Origin: Lasioglossum baleicum
Lineage: Eukaryota; Arthropoda; Insecta; Hymenoptera; Halictidae
DNA length: 64,000 nt
NCBI RefSeq assembly: GCF_051020765.1
Contig: NC_134932.1
Span: 1,922,001-1,986,000, forward strand
Direction: 5' to 3'
Both the position numbers and the translations under genes were made by a program. Under the pieces are notes generated by a model. That model was not told the origin of the DNA. It worked only from the letters and a program-made list of their open reading frames with translations, and ran no database searches. Every line of letters begins with the position of its first letter. Position 1 is the stretch's first letter. Below, piece after piece: positions 1 through 11,107 of the stretch.

Positions 1-1221
1 ACTAAATGCGGCTTACCCGCGTGATCGGTAAATGGAGCAGTGCAAGAATAGCAGGAGACGCGACGACAGCGCCGCGGCGGAAAGTCGGAAAGCGCGATAG
101 CGAAGCAGCCATGTTGGAATACGTATTGTTCAGCTTTACAACTATCACGCGGGTAAGCCGCATTTAGCGAAGAAGCAATATTATTTGATGCTCTTTGTGT
201 TGAAATGTTCTCTGAACTATCGCGGGGTCCCGTACAAAGCCCTTTTTTGCAATTCGCCTCTTGAAACTTTATAAACAGTAAAACCGTACGTTTTTATAGA
301 ATAAATTTATTTCGTTACACTTTTTCCAAAAAAGGGCTTTGTACGGGACCCCGCGGTAGTTCAGAGAACATTTCAACACAAAGAGCATAAATAATATTGC
401 ATCTTCGCTAAATGTGGCTTACCCGCGTGATCGGGAAATCGAGCTGTGCAAGAATAGCAGGAGACGCGACGACAGCGCCGCGGCGGAAAGTCGGAAAGCG
501 CGATAGCGAAGCAGCCATGTTGGAATACGTATTGTTCAGCTTTACAACTATCACGCGGGTAAGCCGCATTTAGCGAAGAAGCAATATTATTTGATGCTCT
601 TTGTGTTGAAATGTTCTCTGAACTATCGCGGGGTCCCGTACAAAGCCCTTTTTTGCAATTCGCCTCTTGAAACTTTATAAACAGTAAAACCGTACGTTTT
701 TATAGAATAAATTTATTTCGGTACACTTTTTCCAAAAAAGGGCTTTGTACGGGACCCCGCGGTAGTTCAGAGAACATTTCAACACAAAGAGAATAAAAAA
801 ATATTGCTTCTTCGCTAAATGCGGCTTACCCGCGTGATCGGGAAAACGAGCTGTGCAAGAATAGCAGGAGACGCGACGACAGCGCCGCGGCAGGAAAGTC
901 GGAAAGCGCGATAGCGAAGCAGCCATGTTGGAATACGAATTGTTCAGCTTTATAACTATCACGCGGGTAAGCCGCATTTAGCGAAGAAACAATATTATTT
1001 GATGCTCTTTGTGTTGAAATGTTCTCTGAACTATCGCGCGGTCCCGTACAAAGCCCTTTTTTGCAATTCGCCTCTTGAAACTTTATATACGGTAAAAGCG
1101 TACGTTTTTATAGAATACATTTATTTCCCTACACTTTTCCCAAAAAAGGGCTTTGTACGGGACCCCGCGGTAGTTCAGAGAACATTTCAACACAAAGAGC
1201 ATAAATAATATTGCTTCTTCG
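1..1221 (+). repeat. Monomers 1-3, left edge of window
   Basis: Monomer 1 is an alpha unit with the rare 'tcggtaaatgg'. Monomer 2 starts 'ctaaatgtgg' and carries the 'aatcgagctg' loop1. Monomer 3 (815) is a beta unit with 'gcggcagg', 'gaagaaacaat' and 'tatacggtaaaa'. No sequence outside the repeat is seen at the window edge, so the array continues to the left. Confidence 0.9.
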
Positions 1222-4200
1222 CTAAATGCGGCTTACCCGCGTGATCGGGAAATGGAGCAGTGCAAGAATAGCAGGAGACGCGACGACAGCGCCGCGGCGG
1301 AAAGTCGGAAAGCGCGATAGCGAAGCAGCCATGTTGGAATACGTGTGGTTCAGCTTTACAACTATCACGCGGGTAAGCCGCATTTAGCGAAGAAGCAATA
1401 TTATTTGATGCTCTTTGTGTTGAAATGTTCTCTGAACTATCGCGGGGTCCCGTACAAAGCCCTTTTTTGCAATTCGCCTCTTGAAACTTTATAAACAGTA
1501 AAACCGTACGTTTTTATAGAATAAATTTATTTCGGTACACTTTTTCCAAAAAAGGGCTTTGTACGGGACCCCGCGGTAGTTCAGAGAACATTTCAACACA
1601 AAGAGCATAAAAAAATATTGCTTCTTCGCCAAATGCGGCTTACCCGCGTGATCGGGAAATCGAGCTGTGCAAGAATAGCAGGAGACGCGACGACAGCGCC
1701 GCGGCGGAAAGTCGGAAAGCGCGATAGCGAAGCAGCTATGTTGGAATACGAATTGTTCAGCTTTATAACTATCACGCGGGTAAGCCGCATTTAGCGAAGA
1801 AGCAATATTATTTGATGCTCTTTGTGTTGAAATGTTCTCTGAACTATCGCGGGGTCCCGTACAAAGCCCTTTTTTGCAATTCGCCTCTTGGAACTTTATA
1901 AACGGTAAAAGCGTACGTTTTTATAGAATACATTTATTCCCCTACACTTTTCCCAAAAAAGGGCTTTGTACGGGACCCCGCGGTAGTTCAGAGAACATTT
2001 CAACACAAAGAGCATAAATAATATTGCTTCTTCGCTAAATGTGGCTTACCCGCGTGATCGGGAAATCGAGCTGTGCAAGAATAGCAGGAGACGCGACGAC
2101 AGCGCCGCGGCGGAAAGTCGGAAAGCGCGATGGCGAAGCAGCCATGTTGGAATACGAATTGTTCAGCTTTACAACTATCACGCGGGTAAGCCGCATTTAG
2201 CGAAGAAGCAATATTATACTCTTTGTGTTGAAATGTTCTCTGAACTATCGCGGGGTCCCGTACAAAGCCCTTTTTTGCAATTCGACTCTTGAAACTTTAT
2301 AAACAGTAAAAGCGTACGTTTTTATAGAATAAATTTATTTCGGTACACTTTTTCCAAAAAAGGGCTTTGTACGGGACCCCGCGGTAGTTCAGAGAACATT
2401 TCAACACAAAGAGCATAAAAAAATATTGCTTCTTCGCTAAATGCGGGTTACCCGCGTGATCGGGAAAACGAGCTGTGCAAGAATAGCAGGAGACGCGACG
2501 ACAGCGCCGCGGCAGGAAAGTCGGAAAGCGCGATAGCGAAGCAGCCATGTTGGAATACGAATTGTTCAGCTTTATAACTATCACGCGGGTAAGCCGCATT
2601 TAGCGAAGAAACAATATTATTTGATGCTCTTTGTGTTGAAATGTTCTCTGAACTATCGTGCGGTCCCGTACAAAGCCCTTTTTTGCAATTCGCCTCTTGA
2701 AACTTTATAAACGGTAAAAGCGTACGTTTTTATGGAATACATTTATTTCCCTACACTTTTCCCAAAAAAGGGCTTTGTACGGGACCCCGCGGTAGTTCAG
2801 AGAACATTTCAACACAAAGAGCATAAATAATATTGCTTCTTCGCTAAATGCGGCTTACCCGCGTGATCGGGAAATGGAGCAGTGCAAGAATAGCAGGAGA
2901 CGCGACGACAGCGCCGCGGCGGAAAGTCGGAAAGCGCGATAGCGAAGCAGCCATGTTGGAATACGTATTGTTCAGCTTTACAACTATCACGCGGGTAAGC
3001 CGCATTTAGCGAAGAAGCAATATTATTTGATGCTCTTTGTGTTGAAATGTTCTCTGAACTATCGCGGGGTCCCGTACAAAGCCCTTTTTTGCAATTCGCC
3101 TCTTGAAACTTTATAAACAGTAAAAGCGTACGTTTTTATAGAATAAATTTATTTCGGTATACTTTTTCCAAAAAAGGGCTTTGTACGGGACCCCGCGCTA
3201 GTTCAGAGAACATTTCAACACAAAGAGCATCAAAAAATATTGCTTCTTCGCTAAATGCGGCTTACCCGCGTGATCGGGAAATGGAGCAGTGCAAGAATAG
3301 CAGGAGACGCGACGACAGCGCCGCGGCGGAAAGTCGGAAAGCGCGATAGCGAAGCAGCCATGTTGGAATACGAATTGTTCAGCTTTATAACTATCACGCG
3401 GGTAAGCCGCGTTTAGCGAAGAAACAATATTATTTGATGCTCTTTGTGTTGAAATGTTCTCTGAACTATCGTGCGGTCCCGTACAAAGCCCTTTTTTGCA
3501 ATTCGCCTCTTGAAACTTTATAAACGGTAAAAGCGTACGTTTTTATGGAATACATTTATTTCCCTACACTTTTCCCAAAAAAGGGCTTTGTACGGGACCC
3601 CGCGGTAGTTCAGAGAACATTTCAACACAAAGAGCATAAATAATATTGCTTCTTCGCTAAATGCGGCTTACCCGCGTGATCGGGAAATGGAGCAGTGCAA
3701 GAATAGCAGGAGACGCGACGACAGCGCCGCGGCGGAAAGTCGGAAAGCGCGATAGCGAAGCAGCCATGTTGGAATACGTATTGTTCAGCTTTACAACTAT
3801 CACGCGGGTAAGCCGCATTTAGCGAAGAAGCAATATTATTTGATGCTCTTTGTGTTGAAATGTTCTCTGAACTATCGCGGGGTCCCGTACAAAGCCCTTT
3901 TTTGCAATTCGCCTCTTGAAACTTTATAAACAGTAAAAGCGTACGTTTTTATAGAATAAATTTATTTCGGTATACTTTTTCCAAAAAAGGGCTTTGTACG
4001 GGACCCCGCGCTAGTTCAGAGAACATTTCAACACAAAGAGCATCAAAAAATATTGCTTCTTCGCTAAATGCGGCTTACCCGCGTGATCGGGAAATGGAGC
4101 AGTGCAAGAATAGCAGGAGACGCGACGACAGCGCCGCGGCGGAAAGTCGGAAAGCGCGATAGCGAAGCAGCCATGTTGGAATACGTATAGTTCAGCTTTA

Positions 4201-4469
4201 CAACTATCACGCGGGTAAGCCGCATTTAGCGAAGAAGCAATATTATTTGATGCTCTTTGTGTTGAAATGTTCTCTGAACTATCGCGGGGTCCCGTACAAA
4301 GCCCTTTTTTGCAATTCGCCTCTTGAAACTTTATAAACAGTAAAAGCGTACGTTTTTATAGAATAAATTTATTTCGGTACACTTTTTCCAAAAAAGGGCT
4401 TTGTACGGGACCCCGCGGTAGTTCAGAGAACATTTCAACACAAAGAGCATAAATAATATTGCTTCTTCG
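1222..4469 (+). repeat. 9-monomer higher-order repeat (3,655-bp period), first copy
   Basis: Monomers 4-11 match monomers 13-20 one for one at a constant offset of 3,655 bp. Shared markers include the 'cgccaaatg' start at 1629/5284, 'cttggaac' with 'attcccc' in the loop2 that follows, the 5-bp deletion monomer at 2035/5690, and the 'atgcgggtta' start at 2437/6092. Differences are few: 'gccgcgttt' near 3410 against 'gccgcattt', and 'gtatagttc' near 4187 against 'gtattgttc'. Matching ends at the A-rich spacer near 4450. From monomer 3 to monomer 10, alpha and beta loop2 forms alternate strictly, giving a dimeric pattern of about 813 bp. Confidence 0.9.
2035..2436 (+). repeat. Deletion-type monomer (402 bp), first of ten
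   Basis: The right arm reads 'attatactcttt' where others read 'attatttgatgctcttt', a net loss of 5 bp. It travels with 'ctaaatgtgg', 'aaatcgagctg', 'gcgatggcg' and 'acgaattg'. Other members start at 5690, 9752, 23572, 26415, 33735, 39020, 45523, 56091 and 58120, and are 401 or 402 bp long. The joint markers show a single origin followed by spread. Intervals between them are 9, 10, 34, 7, 18, 13, 16, 26 and 5 monomers. The 'gatggcg' change (tag to tgg) also removes a stop codon, which is the only reason an open frame of about 83 codons appears here. Confidence 0.92.
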
Positions 4470-4876
4470 CTAAATGCGGCTTACCCGCGTGATCGGGAAA
4501 TGGAGCAGTGCAAGAATAGCAGGAGACGCGACGACAGCGCCGCGGCGGAAAGTCGGAAAGCGCGATAGCGAAGCAGCCATGTTGGAATACGTATTGTTCA
4601 GCTTTACAACTATCACGCGGGTAAGCCGCATTTAGCGAAGAAGCAATATTATTTGATGCTCTTTGTGTTGAAATGTTCTCTGAACTATCGCGGGGTCCCG
4701 TACAAAGCCCTTTTTTGCAATTCGCCTCTTGAAACTTTATAAACAGTAAAAGCGTACGTTTTTATAGAATAAATTTATTTCGGTACACTTTTTCCAAAAA
4801 AGGGCTTTGTACGGGACCCCGCGGTAGTTCAGAGAACATTTCAACACAAAGAGCATCAAAAAATATTGCTTCTTCG
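4470..4876 (+). repeat. Monomer 12, spacer between two 9-monomer repeat copies
   Basis: An alpha unit that completes the 9-monomer period but does not match monomer 21, its counterpart at the same offset. It matches monomer 22 (8532) better, which suggests that monomer 21 was inserted or replaced later. Confidence 0.75.
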
Positions 4877-7800
4877 CTAAATGCGGCTTACCCGCGTGAT
4901 CGGGAAATGGAGCAGTGCAAGAATAGCAGGAGACGCGACGACAGCGCCGCTGCGGAAAGTCGGAAAGCGCGATAGCGAAGCAGCCATGTTGGAATACGTA
5001 TTGTTCAGCTTTACAACTATCACGCGGGTAAGCCGCATTTAGCGAAGAAGCAATATTATTTGATGCTCTTTGTGTTGAAATGTTCTCTGAACTATCGCGG
5101 GGTCCCGTACAAAGCCCTTTTTTGCAATTCGCCTCTTGAAACTTTATAAACAGTAAAACCGTACGTTTTTATAGAATAAATTTATTTCGGTACACTTTTT
5201 CCAAAAAAGGGCTTTGTACGGGACCCCGCGGTAGTTCAGAGAACATTTCAACACAAAGAGCATAAAAAAATATTGCTTCTTCGCCAAATGCGGCTTACCC
5301 GCGTGATCGGGAAATCGAGCTGTGCAAGAATAGCAGGAGACGCGACGACAGCGCCGCGGCGGAAAGTCGGAAAGCGCGATAGCGAAGCAGCTATGTTGGA
5401 ATACGAATTGTTCAGCTTTATAACTATCACGCGGGTAAGCCGCATTTAGCGAAGAAGCAATATTATTTGATGCTCTTTGTGTTGAAATGTTCTCTGAACT
5501 ATCGCGGGGTCCCGTACAAAGCCCTTTTTTGCAATTCGCCTCTTGGAACTTTATAAACGGTAAAAGCGTACGTTTTTATAGAATACATTTATTCCCCTAC
5601 ACTTTTCCCAAAAAAGGGCTTTGTACGGGACCCCGCGGTAGTTCAGAGAACATTTCAACACAAAGAGCATAAATAATATTGCTTCTTCGCTAAATGTGGC
5701 TTACCCGCGTGATCGGGAAATCGAGCTGTGCAAGAATAGCAGGAGACGCGACGACAGCGCCGCGGCGGAAAGTCGGAAAGCGCGATGGCGAAGCAGCCAT
5801 GTTGGAATACGAATTGTTCAGCTTTACAACTATCACGCGGGTAAGCCGCATTTAGCGAAGAAGCAATATTATACTCTTTGTGTTGAAATGTTCTCTGAAC
5901 TATCGCGGGGTCCCGTACAAAGCCCTTTTTTGCAATTCGACTCTTGAAACTTTATAAACAGTAAAAGCGTACGTTTTTATAGAATAAATTTATTTCGGTA
6001 CACTTTTTCCAAAAAAGGGCTTTGTACGGGACCCCGCGGTAGTTCAGAGAACATTTCAACACAAAGAGCATAAAAAAATATTGCTTCTTCGCTAAATGCG
6101 GGTTACCCGCGTGATCGGGAAAACGAGCTGTGCAAGAATAGCAGGAGACGCGACGACAGCGCCGCGGCAGGAAAGTCGGAAAGCGCGATAGCGAAGCAGC
6201 CATGTTGGAATACGAATTGTTCAGCTTTATAACTATCACGCGGGTAAGCCGCATTTAGCGAAGAAACAATATTATTTGATGCTCTTTGTGTTGAAATGTT
6301 CTCTGAACTATCGTGCGGTCCCGTACAAAGCCCTTTTTTGCAATTCGCCTCTTGAAACTTTATAAACGGTAAAAGCGTACGTTTTTATGGAATACATTTA
6401 TTTCCCTACACTTTTCCCAAAAAAGGGCTTTGTACGGGACCCCGCGGTAGTTCAGAGAACATTTCAACACAAAGAGCATAAATAATATTGCTTCTTCGCT
6501 AAATGCGGCTTACCCGCGTGATCGGGAAATGGAGCAGTGCAAGAATAGCAGGAGACGCGACGACAGCGCCGCGGCGGAAAGTCGGAAAGCGCGATAGCGA
6601 AGCAGCCATGTTGGAATACGTATTGTTCAGCTTTACAACTATCACGCGGGTAAGCCGCATTTAGCGAAGAAGCAATATTATTTGATGCTCTTTGTGTTGA
6701 AATGTTCTCTGAACTATCGCGGGGTCCCGTACAAAGCCCTTTTTTGCAATTCGCCTCTTGAAACTTTATAAACAGTAAAAGCGTACGTTTTTATAGAATA
6801 AATTTATTTCGGTATACTTTTTCCAAAAAAGGGCTTTGTACGGGACCCCGCGCTAGTTCAGAGAACATTTCAACACAAAGAGCATCAAAAAATATTGCTT
6901 CTTCGCTAAATGCGGCTTACCCGCGTGATCGGGAAATGGAGCAGTGCAAGAATAGCAGGAGACGCGACGACAGCGCCGCGGCGGAAAGTCGGAAAGCGCG
7001 ATAGCGAAGCAGCCATGTTGGAATACGAATTGTTCAGCTTTATAACTATCACGCGGGTAAGCCGCATTTAGCGAAGAAACAATATTATTTGATGCTCTTT
7101 GTGTTGAAATGTTCTCTGAACTATCGTGCGGTCCCGTACAAAGCCCTTTTTTGCAATTCGCCTCTTGAAACTTTATAAACGGTAAAAGCGTACGTTTTTA
7201 TGGAATACATTTATTTCCCTACACTTTTCCCAAAAAAGGGCTTTGTACGGGACCCCGCGGTAGTTCAGAGAACATTTCAACACAAAGAGCATAAATAATA
7301 TTGCTTCTTCGCTAAATGCGGCTTACCCGCGTGATCGGGAAATGGAGCAGTGCAAGAATAGCAGGAGACGCGACGACAGCGCCGCGGCGGAAAGTCGGAA
7401 AGCGCGATAGCGAAGCAGCCATGTTGGAATACGTATTGTTCAGCTTTACAACTATCACGCGGGTAAGCCGCATTTAGCGAAGAAGCAATATTATTTGATG
7501 CTCTTTGTGTTGAAATGTTCTCTGAACTATCGCGGGGTCCCGTACAAAGCCCTTTTTTGCAATTCGCCTCTTGAAACTTTATAAACAGTAAAAGCGTACG
7601 TTTTTATAGAATAAATTTATTTCGGTATACTTTTTCCAAAAAAGGGCTTTGTACGGGACCCCGCGCTAGTTCAGAGAACATTTCAACACAAAGAGCATCA
7701 AAAAATATTGCTTCTTCGCTAAATGCGGCTTACCCGCGTGATCGGGAAATGGAGCAGTGCAAGAATAGCAGGAGACGCGACGACAGCGCCGCGGCGGAAA

Positions 7801-8125
7801 GTCGGAAAGCGCGATAGCGAAGCAGCCATGTTGGAATACGTATTGTTCAGCTTTACAACTATCACGCGGGTAAGCCGCATTTAGCGAAGAAGCAATATTA
7901 TTTGATGCTCTTTGTGTTGAAATGTTCTCTGAACTATCGCGGGGTCCCGTACAAAGCCCTTTTTTGCAATTCGCCTCTTGAAACTTTATAAACAGTAAAA
8001 GCGTACGTTTTTATAGAATAAATTTATTTCGGTACACTTTTTCCAAAAAAGGGCTTTGTACGGGACCCCGCGGTAGTTCAGAGAACATTTCAACACAAAG
8101 AGCATCAAAAAATATTGCTTCTTCG
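4877..8125 (+). repeat. 9-monomer higher-order repeat (3,655-bp period), second copy
   Basis: Monomers 13-20 copy monomers 4-11. Monomer 13 has the private change 'gccgctgcgg' in loop1. The copy includes the deletion monomer 15 (5690) and the 'gcggcagg' beta monomer 16 (6092). Confidence 0.9.
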
Positions 8126-8531
8126 CTAAATGCGGCTTACCCGCGTGATCGGGAAATGGAGCTGTGCAAGAATAGCAGGAGACGCGACGACAGCGCCGCG
8201 GCGGAAAGTCGGAAAGCGCGATAGCGAAGCAGCCATGTTGGAATACGTATTGTTCAGCTTTACAACTATCGCGCGGGTAAGCCGCATTTAGCGTAGAAGC
8301 AATATTATTTGATGCGCTTTGTGTTGAAATGTTCTCTGAACTATCGGGGGGTCCCGTACAAAGCCCTTTTTTGCAATTCGCATCTTGAAACTTTATAAAC
8401 AGTAAAACCGTACGTTTTTATAGAATAAATTTATTTCGGTACACTTTTTCCAAAAAAGGGCTTTGTACGGGACCCCGCGGTAGTTCAGAGAACATTTCAA
8501 CACAAAGAGCATAAATAATATTGCTTCTTCG
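8126..8531 (+). repeat. Monomer 21, locally diverged copy
   Basis: This monomer carries an unusual cluster of private changes within about 120 bp. They include 'actatcgcgcgg' for 'actatcacgcgg' (near 8271), 'agcgtagaag' (near 8294), 'gatgcgcttt', 'tatcggggggtcc' for 'tatcgcggggtcc', and 'ttcgcatctt'. Most neighbours have zero to two private changes. It may be an older copy that escaped homogenisation. Confidence 0.8.
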
Positions 8532-9080
8532 CTAAATGCGGCTTACCCGCGTGATCGGGAAATGGAGCAGTGCAAGAATAGCAGGAGACGCGACGACAGC
8601 GCCGCGGCGGAAAGTCGGAAAGCGCGATAGCGAAGCAGCCATGTTGGAATACGTATTGTTCAGCTTTACAACTATCACGCGGGTAAGCCGCATTTAGCGA
8701 AGAAGCAATATTATTTGATGCTCTTTGTGTTGAAATGTTCTCTGAACTATCGCGGGGTCCCGTACAAAGCCCTTTTTTGCAATTCGCCTCTTGAAACTTT
8801 ATAAACAGTAAAAGCGTACGTTTTTATAGAATAAATTTATTTCGGTACACTTTTTCCAAAAAAGGGCTTTGTACGGGACCCCGCGGTAGTTCAGAGAACA
8901 TTTCAACACAAAGAGCATCAAAAAATATTGCTTCTTCGCTAAATGCGGCTTACCCGCGTGATCGGGAAATGGAGCAGTGCAAGAATAGCAGGAGACGCGA
9001 CGACAGCGCCGCGGCGGAAAGTCGGAAAGCGCGATAGCGAAGCAGCCATGTTGGAATACGTATTGTTCAGCTTTACAACT
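8532..9080 (+). repeat. Monomers 22-23 leading into the first inverted unit
   Basis: Alpha-type monomer 22 and loop1 of monomer 23, both in the usual orientation. The usual orientation stops after loop1 of monomer 23. Confidence 0.85.
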
Positions 9081-9527
9081 ATCACGCGGGTAAGCCGCAT
9101 TTAGCGAAGAAGCAATATTATTTATGCTCTTTGTGTTGAAATGTTCTCTGAACTACCGCGGGGTCCCGTACAAGGCCCTTTTTTGGGAAAAGTGTAGGGA
9201 AATAAATGTATTCTATAAAAACGTACGCTTTTACCGTTTATAAAGTTTCAAGAGGCGAATTGCAAAAAAGGGCTTTGTACGGGACCGCACGATAGATCAG
9301 AGAACATTTCAACACAAAAAGCATCAAATAATATTGTTTCTTCGCTAAATGCGGCTTACCCGCGTGATAGTTATAAAGCTGAACAATTCGTATTCCAACA
9401 TGGCTGCTTCGCTATCGCGCTTTCCGACTTTCCTGCCGCGGCGCTGTCGTCGCGTCTCCTGCTATTCTTGCACAGCTCGTTTTCCCGATCACGCGGGTAA
9501 CCCGCATTTAGCGAAGAAGCAATATTA
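9081..9527 (-). repeat. Inverted monomer 1 (loop2, arm and loop1 all reverse-complemented)
   Basis: Loop2 at about 9188-9265 reads 'gggaaaagtgtaggg' to 'caagaggcgaattg', the reverse complement of a beta loop2. Loop1 at about 9370-9488 is also reversed ('tataaagctgaac' to 'ctcgttttcccg'). The order loop2', arm, loop1' keeps loop slots and phase intact. The left junction lies in the arm between 9081 and 9121, because from 9121 the arm reads 'tttatgctc' and 'aactaccgcg', the reverse complement of left-arm alleles. The right junction lies at about 9505-9527, between reversed 'taacccgcat' and native 'atattatttgatg'. Its reverse complement shares 'gggccttg', 'gctttttgtg', 'gcggcagg' and 'tcgtgcggtcc' with monomer 26 (10153) and, partly, monomers 7 and 16. 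Private change: 'gatagatcag' near 9295. Confidence 0.93.
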
Positions 9528-10152
9528 TTTGATGCTCTTTGTGTTGAAATGTTCTCTGAACTATCGCGGGGTCCCGTACAAAGCCCTTTTTTGCAATTCG
9601 CCTCTTGAAACTTTATAAACGGTAAAAGCGTACGTTTTTATAGAATACATTTATTTCCCTACACTTTTCCCAAAAAAGGGCTTTGTACGGGACCCCGCGG
9701 TAGTTCAGAGAACATTTCAACACAAAGAGCATAAATAATATTGCTTCTTCGCTAAATGTGGCTTACCCGCGTGATCGGGAAATCGAGCTGTGCAAGAATA
9801 GCAGGAGACGCGACGACAGCGCCGCGGCGGAAAGTCGGAAAGCGCGATGGCGAAGCAGCCATGTTGGAATACGAATTGTTCAGCTTTACAACTATCACGC
9901 GGGTAAGCCGCATTTAGCGAAGAAGCAATATTATACTCTTTGTGTTGAAATGTTCTCTGAACTATCGCGGGGTCCCGTACAAAGCCCTTTTTTGCAATTC
10001 GACTCTTGAAACTTTATAAACAGTAAAAGCGTACGTTTTTATAGAATAAATTTATTTCGGTACACTTTTTCCAAAAAAGGGCTTTGTACGGGACCCCGCG
10101 GTAGTTCAGAGAACATTTCAACACAAAGAGCATAAATAATATTGCTTCTTCG
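9528..10152 (+). repeat. Right arm and beta loop2 after the inversion, then deletion monomer 25
   Basis: Normal orientation resumes with a beta loop2 (9600-9680). Monomer 25 (9752, 401 bp) follows, with 'ctaaatgtgg', 'cgcgatggcg', the 5-bp arm deletion 'attatactc' and 'ttcgactc'. This is the same beta-then-deletion pair found at many other places in the window. Confidence 0.88.
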
Positions 10153-10883
10153 CTAAATGTGGCTTACCCGCGTGATCGGGAAATCGAGCTGTGCAAGAAT
10201 AGCAGGAGACGCGACGACAGCGCCGCGGCAGGAAAGTCGGAAAGCGCGATAGCGAAGCAGCCATGTTGGAATACGAATTGTTCAGCTTTATAACTATCAC
10301 GCGGGTAAGCCGCATTTAGCGAAGAAACAATATTATTTGATGCTTTTTGTGTTGAAATGTTCTCTGAACTATCGTGCGGTCCCGTACAAAGCCCTTTTTT
10401 GCAATTCGCCTCTTGAAACTTTATAAACGGTAAAAGCGTACGTTTTTATAGAATACATTTATTTCCCTACACTTTTCCCAAAAAAGGGCCTTGTACGGGA
10501 CCCCGCGGTAGTTCAGAGAACATTTCAACACAAAGAGCATAAATAATATTGCTTCTTCGCTAAATGCGGCTTACCCGCGTGATCGGGAAATGGAGCAGTG
10601 CAAGAATAGCAGGAGACGCGACGACAGCGCCGCGGCGGAAAGTCGGAAAGCGCGATAGCGAAGCAGCCATGTTGGAATACGTATTGTTCAGCTTTACAAC
10701 TATCACGCGGGTAAGCCGCATTTAGCGAAGAAGCAATATTATTTGATGCTCTTTGTGTTGAAATGTTCTCTGAACTATCGCGGGGTCCCGTACAAAGCCC
10801 TTTTTTGCAATTCGCCTCTTGAAACTTTATAAACAGTAAAAGCGTACGTTTTTATAGAATAAATTAATTCGGTACACTTTTTC

Positions 10884-10989
10884 CAAAAAAGGGCTTTGTA
10901 CGGGACCCCGCGGTAGTTCAGAGAACATTTCAACACAAAGAGCATCAAAAAATATTGCTTCTTCGCTAAATGCGGCTTACCCGCGTGAT
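10884..10989 (+). repeat. Left arm of the monomer palindrome (106 bp), reference copy
   Basis: The arm runs from 'caaaaaaggg' to 'acccgcgtgat'. It is the reverse complement of the right arm at 11108-11213 except for two positions. At arm position 30 this arm reads 'ccgcggtag' where the other arm, reverse-complemented, reads 'ccgcgatag'. At arm position 67 it reads 'caaaaaat' against 'caaataat'. The A-rich stretch near arm positions 61-70 has three forms across the array: 'catcaaaaaat', 'cataaaaaaat' and the 1-bp-shorter 'cataaataat'. The last accounts for most 406-bp monomers. Confidence 0.96.
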
Positions 10990-11107
10990 CGGGAAATGGA
11001 GCAGTGCAAGAATAGCAGGAGACGCGACGACAGCGCCGCGGCGGAAAGTCGGAAAGCGCGATAGCGAAGCAGCCATGTTGGAATACGTATTGTTCAGCTT
11101 TACAACT
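10990..11107 (+). other. Loop1: GC- and CpG-rich spacer (118 bp), reference copy
   Basis: Single-copy spacer between the inner ends of the two arms, with no similarity seen to loop2. It contains the short perfect palindromes 'cgccgcggcg' (with a SacII site) and 'aatacgtatt'. Two main forms exist. One has 'aaatggagcagtgc' with 'acgtattg' and 'tttacaact'. The other has 'aaatcgagctgtgc' with 'acgaattg' and often 'tttataact'. The 'acgaattg' form destroys the second palindrome. Recombinants are common, for example 'ggagctgtgc' with 'acgtattg'. A 1-bp insertion form 'gcggcagg' marks monomers 3, 7, 16, 26 and 145 and the inverted unit at 9.1-9.5 kb. Confidence 0.93.

Noticed and set aside
675..977. 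Minus-strand open frames of 60-129 codons (also at 1593, 2297, 5248, 5952, 10118, 11744, 14605, 16217, 19063, 35218 and 58330)
   Set aside because: These are the same repeat read backwards. The arms are palindromic, so the same peptide pieces appear on both strands. The longest (35218-35607) results from a 1-bp arm deletion near 35576 that joins two frames.
2041..2292. Recurring open frame of 83 or 88 codons on the + strand (also at 5696, 9758, 13005, 23578, 26421, 33741, 39026, 45529, 46337, 47965, 49997, 51625, 53657, 55284, 56097, 58126, 60969 and 63001)
   Set aside because: It begins with GTG inside a palindromic arm, runs through loop1 and the second arm, and exists only because of a tag-to-tgg change in one monomer subfamily. 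No domain, signal peptide or codon pattern is visible. Most monomers have it closed.
9349..9618. Plus-strand open frame that resembles the minus-strand ones
   Set aside because: It is the reversed loop1 of inverted monomer 1, so it is a consequence of the inversion and not a gene.
10990..11107. CENP-B box-like motif in loop1 ('gttggaatacg', 'cggaaagcgcg')
   Set aside because: The order and spacing of the essential bases of the CENP-B box are not present; only short stretches resemble it.
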